Shown here: piece after piece, positions 57,686 to 64,000 of the stretch
Layout: every line of letters starts with the position of its first letter
How positions within the stretch are numbered: the stretch's first letter is position 1
Assembly (NCBI RefSeq): GCF_019668505.1
Contig: NZ_AP024371.1
Coordinates: 806,001 to 870,000 of the forward strand
Length of the DNA: 64,000 nt
Direction: 5' to 3'
DNA from: Borrelia miyamotoi
GTDB lineage: Bacteria > Spirochaetota > Spirochaetia > Borreliales > Borreliaceae
The notes under the pieces: model-generated
Seen by the model: the letters and a program-made list of their open reading frames with translations, nothing else
Databases searched by the model: none
What the model was told of the DNA's origin: nothing
Made by a program: the position numbers and the translations under genes

Positions 57686-58654
57686 ATGTTTTATTTAGAT
57701 GTTAAAAGTGTTGGTAAATATAGTGTTATTAATGTTCTTAAGAATGATAATGGGAAAAGACTTGATGCAGTTTTAATAAAATTTTTAAAATTTCCTAAAT
57801 CTAAAATAATTAAACATATTAGAAATGGAGATATTCTTTTAAATAATTTAAAGGTTTCTTTTTCTCATAGAGTTTTTAAGGATGATGAGATTTATTTGTA
57901 TAAGTCTTTACTGCGTGATTTAAGTTTTAGTTTAAGAAAAATTACAGTTAGAGATGAGACTAATGTATTGAGAGATATAAAAAAGAGAATAGTATATGAA
58001 GATGAAGATTTGCTTGTAATTAATAAAAGTAGAGGAACTTTAGTTCATGGAGATAAATATTCGCTTGATAATTTGATTAATGCTTATCTTTTAGGTGAAA
58101 ATCTTAAGTCTCTTAGTTTTAAGCCTTCAGCTGTGCATAGACTGGATAGAAATACTTCAGGGCTTGTTATTTTTGCAAAAAATATAGGTTCTGCAAGACT
58201 TTTAAGTCAGGCATTTAGTCATGGTATTGTTACTAAGAAGTATTTGGCTTTGCTTGATGGTGAGATTAAAAAGTCTTTAACTTATAGAAATTTTTTATAT
58301 CGTGATAGAATTGCAAGAAAAACCTTTGTTATCAAGGATACAGATAAATGTAATGCTATAACTGATGTTAAGCCAATTTTAGTTTCTAAGTTTTCAACTC
58401 TTGTAGAGGTGTCAATTAAGACAGGCTTTACACATCAAATAAGGGCTCAGTGTGCTTTTAATAAACATGCCTTAATTAATGATAAGAAGTATGATTCTAA
58501 ATTTAGAAGAACCAATTACTTTTTACATTCTTTTTTGATAAACTTTAACCAGTCTTTATTTTTAAGAAATGAGTTTTTTGTTGAACCTAGTTCAGATTTT
58601 TTAAAACAGATAAGAAACATTTTTGGTGTATATGATTTTAAGGAATTTATTTAA
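57686..58654 (+). CDS. RluA/RluC-type rRNA pseudouridine synthase
   Basis: 322 residues: S4 RNA-binding domain (about 20-85; GKRLDAVLIKFLKFPKSKI) and the RluA catalytic domain with VHRLDRNTSGLVIF, catalytic D154. The later TGFTHQIRAQ motif is also intact. Which uridines of 23S RNA are modified cannot be told. ATG 57686 is chosen, 4 bases after panF; its end overlaps the next gene by 23 bases. Confidence 0.88.
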   Translation: MFYLDVKSVGKYSVINVLKNDNGKRLDAVLIKFLKFPKSKIIKHIRNGDILLNNLKVSFSHRVFKDDEIYLYKSLLRDLSFSLRKITVRDETNVLRDIKKRIVYEDEDLLVINKSRGTLVHGDKYSLDNLINAYLLGENLKSLSFKPSAVHRLDRNTSGLVIFAKNIGSARLLSQAFSHGIVTKKYLALLDGEIKKSLTYRNFLYRDRIARKTFVIKDTDKCNAITDVKPILVSKFSTLVEVSIKTGFTHQIRAQCAFNKHALINDKKYDSKFRRTNYFLHSFLINFNQSLFLRNEFFVEPSSDFLKQIRNIFGVYDFKEFI

Positions 58655-59579
58655 TAAATTTGCATTTAAAAATGCTTTATGTTTAGTTAAGGATATCTCA
58701 ATTGCTATTAAGAATAAGTTTAAAAAGATTAAGGTTTATTCTTTAGTGGGTGTTGCTGGTACTGGAAAAAGTTTTAGATCTCACTTGATAGCAGATAAGT
58801 ATTCAATTCCTTTGATCATTGATGATGGTGTTTTAATAAAAAACATGAAGATTATTGCTGGGAATTCTGCTAAATTTGAAGATAACGTGTTTAATGCAAT
58901 AAGGCGTTCTATTTTTGAAGATGATGTTCATAGAAATGAGGTTGTTGAAGCTCTCCGAAGAGAAAATTTCAGTAAGATATTAATATTGGGAACAAGTGTT
59001 CGTATGATAGATAAAATAACTTCTAGACTTTTTTTACCTAGTTCTTCTAAAATTATTTATATAACAGATGTTTCTACTAAGAAGGAAATAGAGAAGGCAA
59101 GAATTTCAAGACAGATGGGCGAACATGTTGTTCCAGCCGCTGCTTTTGAGATAACATCTGTTAAACCAAATTTATTATTAGATTCAATTCGAGTGTTTTT
59201 TAAAAGTAAATGGTTTTTATCAAAGAGGAAGAACTATATTCGTTCTATTGTCAAGCCTCATTTTCATGAAGAAGGGGGAATTTTATCTATTTCTAAAAAT
59301 GCTGTGAGACAAATTATTGAGCATTGTGTTTCTGAATATAACAAAGATTATATTGTTTATAATTTGAAGATTAAAAAAACCCAAGGTAGTTATTCTTTTA
59401 AACTCTTTTTGGATGTTCCACTTGAGAATAACTTGTTTGATAATGCAGAAATGCTTAGAAGTTATATTATTGCAAATGTATTGAAATATACAGTAATCAA
59501 CATATCTAGTGTTGATGTTGTAATACATAAATTTTTTGATCAGAAAGGTGATTTGGAGAAAGAAGATTATGTATATTGA
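58632..59579 (+). CDS. P-loop NTPase fused to an Asp23/Gls24-like domain
   Basis: 315 residues, not a family I can name. The first two thirds hold a P-loop GVAGTGKS (40-47), a possible Walker-B-type strand KILILGTS and an arginine-rich part (KARISRQMGEH). The last third (about 213-305) starts EEGGILSISKNAVRQIIEH and ends in VDVVIHKF, resembling Asp23/Gls24 envelope-stress domains. No signal peptide, so cytoplasmic. It overlaps the pseudouridine synthase by 23 bases and murC by 11, so it may be tied to cell-wall synthesis. Confidence 0.7.
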   Translation: MILRNLFNKFAFKNALCLVKDISIAIKNKFKKIKVYSLVGVAGTGKSFRSHLIADKYSIPLIIDDGVLIKNMKIIAGNSAKFEDNVFNAIRRSIFEDDVHRNEVVEALRRENFSKILILGTSVRMIDKITSRLFLPSSSKIIYITDVSTKKEIEKARISRQMGEHVVPAAAFEITSVKPNLLLDSIRVFFKSKWFLSKRKNYIRSIVKPHFHEEGGILSISKNAVRQIIEHCVSEYNKDYIVYNLKIKKTQGSYSFKLFLDVPLENNLFDNAEMLRSYIIANVLKYTVINISSVDVVIHKFFDQKGDLEKEDYVY

Positions 59580-60975
59580 CTTGGATAATTTAAAGAATGT
59601 CTTTTTAGTAGGAATCAAGGGTTCTGGGCTTTGCTCACTTGCTTGTTTTTTAAATGCTAAGGGGTATTTTGTAGAAGGAGTTGATGTTCATTTAAAATTT
59701 TATACAGAAGATATATTAAATAGCAATAATATAACTTATTATGAAAATATTTATGAGTTCTCACTAAAGGCTTGTAATAGATCTTATGATATTTTAATAT
59801 ATTCACCAGCTTATGATAAGGATAGTTTGGACATTTTGTTAGAAGCACGTGAGCTTAGAATTCCTATTTTATCTTATCCTGAGATTATCGGAAAGATTTC
59901 TAGTAAATATTATAGTATTGGCGTTGCAGGTTCTCATGGTAAAACTACTACAACAGCATTTTTAGGTATATTGTTTAGTATTCTAGGACTTGAACCTAAT
60001 GTGATATTAGGTGCTAGTGTTAAGGATTTTGGAGATAAATCTAGTCTTGTTGGGCGAAGTGATATATTTATTGCAGAGACCTGTGAATATAGAAATCATT
60101 TTTTGAATTTTTCACCAAATATGATTGTTTTAACTAATGTTAATTATGAGCATGTTGATTTTTTTGAAAGTTATGAAGCCGTTGAAGATGTTTTTTTGCA
60201 ATATATTAATAATTTAAAGAAAGGTGGGATATTAATAATCAATGCTGACGAAGTTAATTTGATTAAGATTAAAAATAGAATTTTAAGAAAGGATATTAAA
60301 GTGTTTAGTTTTGGTTTTAATTCTTTGGCTGATTTTAAGATTGAACGTTTTGAAGTGATAGATGAATTTTTAAAGTTTGATTTTTTAGGGGGTATTGGTA
60401 TTGAACTTAGGACTCCTTTAGTACATAATGTTTTAAATTTTTCGTCAGCACTTTTGGCTGTAAAACTATTTTTAGAAAATCATAAACAATTAGTATGGAG
60501 TTTTGATGAAAGAATAAAGATAGCAGCTAAAAATTACATGGGCGTAAAAAGAAGGGTAGAGTTTATCATGGAAAAAGATGGAGTTATATATCTTGATGAT
60601 TATGCTCATCATCCAAAAGAAATTGAAAATACGCTTTTGGGAGTGAAAAATTTCTATAAGGATAGGCGTATTGTTTTAGATTTTATGCCACATACATTTA
60701 CAAGAACAAAAGTTCTTTTTAATGATTTTGTTAAAGCTTTAAGTAATGTTGATGTATTAATTTTGCATAATATATATCTTTCGGTGAGAGAAGATTTTGA
60801 GCCTGATAAACTTTCTAGAGAGCTATTTTTAGCTCTTAAAGATTTGAAACAAAATGTTTATTTTTTTAAGGAAGTAGAGGATTCTGTTGATTTTATAAAG
60901 GGTCTATTAAAGGAAAATGATTTATTTATTACAATGGGAGCTGGTAATAATTTTATTTTACATGATTTTTTATAA
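59569..60975 (+). CDS. murC: UDP-N-acetylmuramate--alanine ligase MurC
   Basis: 468 residues: N-terminal Rossmann motif (LVGIKGSGLCSLACFL), the ATP loop GVAGSHGKTTT (about 119-129), NVNYEHVDFF and the C-terminal DDYAHHPKEI motif specific to MurC/Mpl. It adds the first amino acid to UDP-MurNAc. ATG 59569 has GGAG upstream and overlaps the preceding gene by 11 bases. Confidence 0.94.
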   Translation: MYIDLDNLKNVFLVGIKGSGLCSLACFLNAKGYFVEGVDVHLKFYTEDILNSNNITYYENIYEFSLKACNRSYDILIYSPAYDKDSLDILLEARELRIPILSYPEIIGKISSKYYSIGVAGSHGKTTTTAFLGILFSILGLEPNVILGASVKDFGDKSSLVGRSDIFIAETCEYRNHFLNFSPNMIVLTNVNYEHVDFFESYEAVEDVFLQYINNLKKGGILIINADEVNLIKIKNRILRKDIKVFSFGFNSLADFKIERFEVIDEFLKFDFLGGIGIELRTPLVHNVLNFSSALLAVKLFLENHKQLVWSFDERIKIAAKNYMGVKRRVEFIMEKDGVIYLDDYAHHPKEIENTLLGVKNFYKDRRIVLDFMPHTFTRTKVLFNDFVKALSNVDVLILHNIYLSVREDFEPDKLSRELFLALKDLKQNVYFFKEVEDSVDFIKGLLKENDLFITMGAGNNFILHDFL

Positions 60976-60986
60976 AGGTATTTTTG

Positions 60987-61853
60987 ATGAAAAGTATGAC
61001 TGGATTTTTTCATTTGGAAAAAGTTATTTCAAATTATATGTTTAGTGTTAATTTAAAATCTTATAATGGTAAATTTTTAGAATTGAAATTCAAATTGCCT
61101 GAGATTTTATATGCTTATGAGCTTGAGATAAGAAATTTCATTTCAAATTATATTAAAAGGGGAAATGTTTTCTTAAGTGTGGGTTATAAGGAAATAGTTC
61201 CAAATGTCCATTTTAGTTTAAATCCTCATTATATTGAGGCTATTGCCCGTCTTAGAGATAGTTTATTGAATAGTAATTTAAATATTAAGGATGAATTAAG
61301 GCTTGGTGATTTTTTGTCTTTAAGAGGGGCTTTAATTTTTGATGAGAGTGATGTTGATCAAGAAATGGTTTATAGTGCTTTTAAGGATGTTTTAGAAGAA
61401 ACTTTATTGAATTATGATAAAAGTAGGGTCTTTGAGGGCGAGAATACTAAGAGAGATATAATTTCAACTCTTGTTTTAATACGTCGTGATTTGGGACTAT
61501 TAAGGGAATCTCAGAGTAGTATAAATAATAAACTTTTTTTGAGCCTAAAGGAAAATTTATCTAAATTAGTAGATGATTTTAGTGATGTTAGTGTTGTGGA
61601 AGAGGCCGCTAAAATGTCAATTCGGTTAGATATTAATGAAGAAATAGTAAGATTGTATTCACATATAGATAATTTTTATAAAAATCTTGAAAGTGATGTA
61701 TGTGGCAAATTTTTGGAGTTTATTACTCAGGAAATGCATAGAGAAGTTACAACACTGAGTAGCAAAGCAATTGATCTTGATGTTAGAAATCTAGTTTTAA
61801 ACATGAAATTAAATTTGGAGAAAATAAAAGAGCATGTAAGGAATATTGAATGA
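60987..61853 (+). CDS. yicC: YicC family endoribonuclease-like protein
   Basis: 288 residues: MKSMTGF start and the C-terminal DUF1732 motif FLEFITQEMHREVTTLSSKA, then KIKEHVRNIE. YicC of E. coli is an RNase that helps remove a small RNA; the substrate here is unknown. AAAGG 8 bases before the ATG supports the start. The last 4 bases overlap cmk (ATGA). Confidence 0.93.
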   Translation: MKSMTGFFHLEKVISNYMFSVNLKSYNGKFLELKFKLPEILYAYELEIRNFISNYIKRGNVFLSVGYKEIVPNVHFSLNPHYIEAIARLRDSLLNSNLNIKDELRLGDFLSLRGALIFDESDVDQEMVYSAFKDVLEETLLNYDKSRVFEGENTKRDIISTLVLIRRDLGLLRESQSSINNKLFLSLKENLSKLVDDFSDVSVVEEAAKMSIRLDINEEIVRLYSHIDNFYKNLESDVCGKFLEFITQEMHREVTTLSSKAIDLDVRNLVLNMKLNLEKIKEHVRNIE

Positions 61854-62395
61854 GAATAGCTGTTTCTGGTAAGAGTGGTTGTGGCAATACGACTATTAGT
61901 GGGTTGCTTGCACAACACTATGGTCTCAAGCTTATTAATTATACTTTTCATGACATTGCTAGGGAGAAAAATATGTCTTTTGATAAGTTTTATGAGAAAG
62001 AAATAATAGGTAGAAATGATTATTATTGGGATGAATATCTTGATAGTAAGTTATTGGAATTTTCAAAAGAGGATAATACGGTTCTTGCGTCTCGTCTTGC
62101 AATTTGGCTTTCAAAAAATGCCGATTTGAGGATATATCTTTATGCTAAGATAGAAATTCGAGCAGAGAGAATAATAAATAGAGAAGGCGGTATGTATTCT
62201 GATATTTTAAGGAGTACTTTTAATAGGGATTCTAATGATTCAAGGAGATATTTATCTGTGTATAATATAAATGTTGATAATTATTTAGATGTAGCTGATT
62301 TTATAGTTGATACGACTGATAGATCTGCAAATAAAGTTTTTGAATTGATAAAGAATGAAATAGAGAAAAGGAATTTATATAAGTTAAATAGATAG
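61850..62395 (+). CDS. cmk: Cytidylate kinase-like protein (short archaeal type)
   Basis: 181 residues with a P-loop (SGKSGCGNTTI, residues 6-16) and the fold of short CMP kinases (LASRLAIWL, then RIINREGG and STFNRDSNDSRRYLSVYNIN). It would turn CMP into CDP. It is shorter than the usual bacterial Cmk (about 225) and its loop reads GNTT instead of GKST. From memory a second, standard cmk exists elsewhere in Borrelia, so a different nucleotide substrate is possible. Confidence 0.78.
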   Translation: MRIAVSGKSGCGNTTISGLLAQHYGLKLINYTFHDIAREKNMSFDKFYEKEIIGRNDYYWDEYLDSKLLEFSKEDNTVLASRLAIWLSKNADLRIYLYAKIEIRAERIINREGGMYSDILRSTFNRDSNDSRRYLSVYNINVDNYLDVADFIVDTTDRSANKVFELIKNEIEKRNLYKLNR

Positions 62396-62414
62396 TTAAG
62401 GAGGCTTTAAGAGA

Positions 62415-62612
62415 ATGAAAATACCTTTGAAAGACATACAAGATTTTAGTGGCAATTATTATGAGCTTGTTATGGCAGTAATAATGCGTACAGAACAGAT
62501 TGTTGAACAAATTTCTTTGGCAGAACATGCTATTTCTGATGAAAGAGTAGTCGCTCATGCTTTTAATGATATTTTGACAGGTAAATATATATATTCAATT
62601 GAAGAAAAATAA
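62415..62612 (+). CDS. rpoZ: RNA polymerase omega subunit-like protein
   Basis: 65 residues: [19 protein letters not shown] resembles the omega core '.fdLvl.A..RArQl', followed by AFNDILTGK, like the family's 'A..ei..gki'. Omega supports assembly of beta-prime. GGAGG about 10 bases upstream marks the ATG. It ends 14 bases inside miaA. The small size limits certainty. Confidence 0.72.
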   Translation: MKIPLKDIQDFSGNYYELVMAVIMRTEQIVEQISLAEHAISDERVVAHAFNDILTGKYIYSIEEK

Positions 62613-63501
62613 AATAGTTTTTATATTTGGTCCTACGGGTGTAGGTAAAAGTGACATTTTATTCAATTTTCCTAAAGGTGTTGCTGAAGTCATTAATGTT
62701 GATTCTATTCAAGTGTATAAAGAATTTGATATTGCTTCTTGCAAGCCTAGTTTTGAATTAAGATCTCATATAAAGCATCATTTAGTAGATTTTTTGGAGC
62801 CAACTAAAGAATATACTCTTGGGATTTTTTATAAAGAGGCGTGCCAAATAATAGAGAATTTAAAGAAGGAAAAGAAGCTTCCTATATTTGTAGGTGGTTC
62901 AGCTTTTTATTTTAAACATTTAAAGTATGGATTGCCTGAAACGCCAGCTGTTTCTTCTCAAGTGAGGATTTATGTAAACAATCTTTTGACTACAAGGGGC
63001 AAGAGTTACCTTTTAGAAGAGCTTAAGAGAGTAGACTTGAATAGATATGAATCAATCAGCAAAAATGATATTTACAGGATTAAAAGGTCTCTTGAAGTTT
63101 ATTATCAAACAGGTGTTCCAATTAGTCAATTCTTAAAAAAAGGTCAGAAGATTGAAAATGTCTTGGCTATTGGATTGAGAAGACCTATGGATGAAATGAA
63201 GTTTAGGATAATATCTAGAGTGAATAATATGATTGATTGTGGATTGCTTGAAGAGGTTAAGAGATTGTTAGGGAAAGGATACAATGAGGCAACTCCAGCC
63301 TTTAAAGGGATAGGATATCGTGAATTTTTGTTATGGAGAGGTAGACCTTATTCTATGTTAAGTGATATAATAAGCTTGATAATTAAGAATTCATTTTTGT
63401 ATGTAAAAAGGCAGATGACTTTTTTTGATAAGATTCCTAATGTTTTGTGGTTTCATCCAGATGATAACTTAAAGGACATTTTGGATTTAATTTTTGTTTA
63501 A
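62599..63501 (+). CDS. miaA: tRNA dimethylallyltransferase MiaA
   Basis: 300 residues that add an isopentenyl group to A37 of UNN-reading tRNAs. Marks are the P-loop [23 protein letters not shown] with its catalytic aspartate, [11 protein letters not shown] and GIGYREF. The TTG start at 62599 lies within rpoZ and lacks a clear ribosome site, suggesting coupling with it. Confidence 0.93.
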   Translation: MKKNKIVFIFGPTGVGKSDILFNFPKGVAEVINVDSIQVYKEFDIASCKPSFELRSHIKHHLVDFLEPTKEYTLGIFYKEACQIIENLKKEKKLPIFVGGSAFYFKHLKYGLPETPAVSSQVRIYVNNLLTTRGKSYLLEELKRVDLNRYESISKNDIYRIKRSLEVYYQTGVPISQFLKKGQKIENVLAIGLRRPMDEMKFRIISRVNNMIDCGLLEEVKRLLGKGYNEATPAFKGIGYREFLLWRGRPYSMLSDIISLIIKNSFLYVKRQMTFFDKIPNVLWFHPDDNLKDILDLIFV

Positions 63502-63517
63502 TAAGGAGATATAAAGC

Positions 63518-63613
63518 GTGCCTTGCGGAAGAAAAAGAAAATTACAAAAAATATCTACTCATAAGCGAAAAAAAAAGAGAAGAAAAAATAGACATAAAAA
63601 AAAGAACAAGTAA
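63518..63613 (+). CDS. 31-residue basic protein, AURKAIP1/COX24-like
   Basis: The reading MPCGRKRKLQKISTHKRKKK and eleven more residues gives a protein that is mostly Lys and Arg. The pattern KxxKxxTHKRKKxxRKxRHKKK is that of the AURKAIP1/COX24 family, whose mitochondrial member is small-subunit ribosomal protein mS38 and whose bacterial members are ribosome-associated. The start is GTG with AAGGAG 9 bases upstream, 16 bases after miaA. Expect binding to rRNA; no direct proof here. Confidence 0.8.
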   Translation: MPCGRKRKLQKISTHKRKKKRRKNRHKKKNK

Positions 63614-63620
63614 TATTAAG

Positions 63621-63651
63621 TGTTAGTTAGTTGTTTGCTGACTAACATTTT
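63621..63651 (+). terminator. Hairpin ending the murC-miaA run
   Basis: Ten-base arms (TGTTAGTTAG and CTGACTAACA, one G-T pair) around a 7-base loop, followed by TTTT. It comes 8 bases after the small basic gene and faces the end of the gene on the other strand, so it may serve both directions. Confidence 0.72.
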
Positions 63652-63669
63652 GATTTGTGCTATATTAAT

Positions 63670-64000
63670 CTATTCAATGATTATATTATCTATTATGTTG
63701 ATATCTTTGCTAAAGAGATATCCCCTTTTCCCTTTGTAGCTTGCCAATATCCATTTGCCTTTAATTCCATGCTTTTCTGTGTTTTGCATTATTCTTTCAA
63801 TTTTTACTATTTCGTTTTTTCTAATTATTGTTAGGTAATCGTAATTAGTGTTATCCATTTTAGTTGTATTATTTAAAGTAACATAATTTTTTGTTACTAT
63901 TCCCATTTTTATTGAAAATCCTAAGATACTGCTTTTTGGCAAGTTGAATTTTTCTGTTAAGGAAAATTCTGATCTCTTGCTGCATGTTAAAAACATTATG
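63670..64000 (-). CDS. SH3-like probable lipoprotein, 5' end outside window
   Basis: At least 108 residues; the frame stays open to the window edge. The last part (GKWILASYKGKRGYLFSKDI) has the look of a bacterial SH3 domain, common in envelope proteins. The first residues visible (MFLTCSKR) look like the end of a lipoprotein signal with LTC as lipobox, so the true start is probably to the right of the window and the ATG at 63996 is internal. Function unknown. Confidence 0.6.
   Translation of the reverse strand, partial: IMFLTCSKRSEFSLTEKFNLPKSSILGFSIKMGIVTKNYVTLNNTTKMDNTNYDYLTIIRKNEIVKIERIMQNTEKHGIKGKWILASYKGKRGYLFSKDINIIDNIIIE

Noticed and set aside
1..64000. CRISPR array, insertion sequence, prophage or plasmid-type repeat
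   Set aside because: No spaced direct repeats, transposase or integrase motifs or terminal inverted repeats were seen; gene order is that of a conserved chromosome core.

Overview
This window is a stretch of a Borrelia-type spirochaete chromosome. The support is its very low G+C content, the gene order rrp2-hk2-murG-tsaD-rpoS-flg genes, the periplasmic-flagellum genes, and a sigma-54 promoter in front of rpoS. From memory the order matches the right-hand part of the Borrelia burgdorferi chromosome, roughly BB0763 to BB0823. Three broken genes (rsfS, rimP and an unnamed gene after ftsH) suggest a lineage undergoing gene loss, possibly of the relapsing-fever group. That species-level guess is inference. 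Coding density is high, genes overlap often, and GTG or TTG starts are common. I see no insertion sequence, prophage, CRISPR array or rRNA gene.

Left part (1-11.7 kb), all on the minus strand: murG, cvpA, a DNA polymerase III delta-prime-like gene, hk2 and the 5' end of rrp2 form one run. Next come pdxK, tsaD and a divergent polysaccharide deacetylase, then rpoS with a clear -24/-12 promoter. The flagellar rod and P-ring genes flgF-flgG-flgA and flgI-flgJ follow. Rrp2 is the known activator of sigma-54-dependent rpoS transcription in B. burgdorferi, so a regulator and its target lie within 8 kb.

Middle part (11.9-35 kb), mainly plus strand: a DUF2147 protein and apt; a translation cluster rplU-prp-rpmA-obgE-nadD-LCP-like gene, followed by decayed rsfS; spoVG; tRNA-Gln; rplY-pth-tilS-ftsH. 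After these come a decayed gene, a lipoprotein trypsin-like protease, thymidine kinase, thymidylate kinase (minus strand), and the outer-membrane assembly set tamB-bamA-skp.

Right part (35-64 kb), plus strand except coaBC and the final fragment: mutS-comF; decayed rimP with nusA-infB-rbfA-truB; rpsO-pnp; a propeller lipoprotein with lptF-lptG-like permeases; tgt-murJ-HEAT protein. Then coaBC, facing yhdT-panF (pantothenate uptake and CoA synthesis), a pseudouridine synthase, a P-loop/Asp23-like fusion, murC-yicC-cmk-rpoZ-miaA and a 31-residue basic protein. The window closes with a hairpin and the end of an SH3-like lipoprotein gene.

The most notable observations are: two ribosome maturation genes (rsfS and rimP) decayed in one genome while others stay intact; a Prp protease gene beside an L27 that has no extension to cleave; a fresh 150-bp tandem duplication with G8 tracts inside infB; an uncharacterised P-loop plus Asp23-like fusion; and several promoter or leader elements that can be tested.
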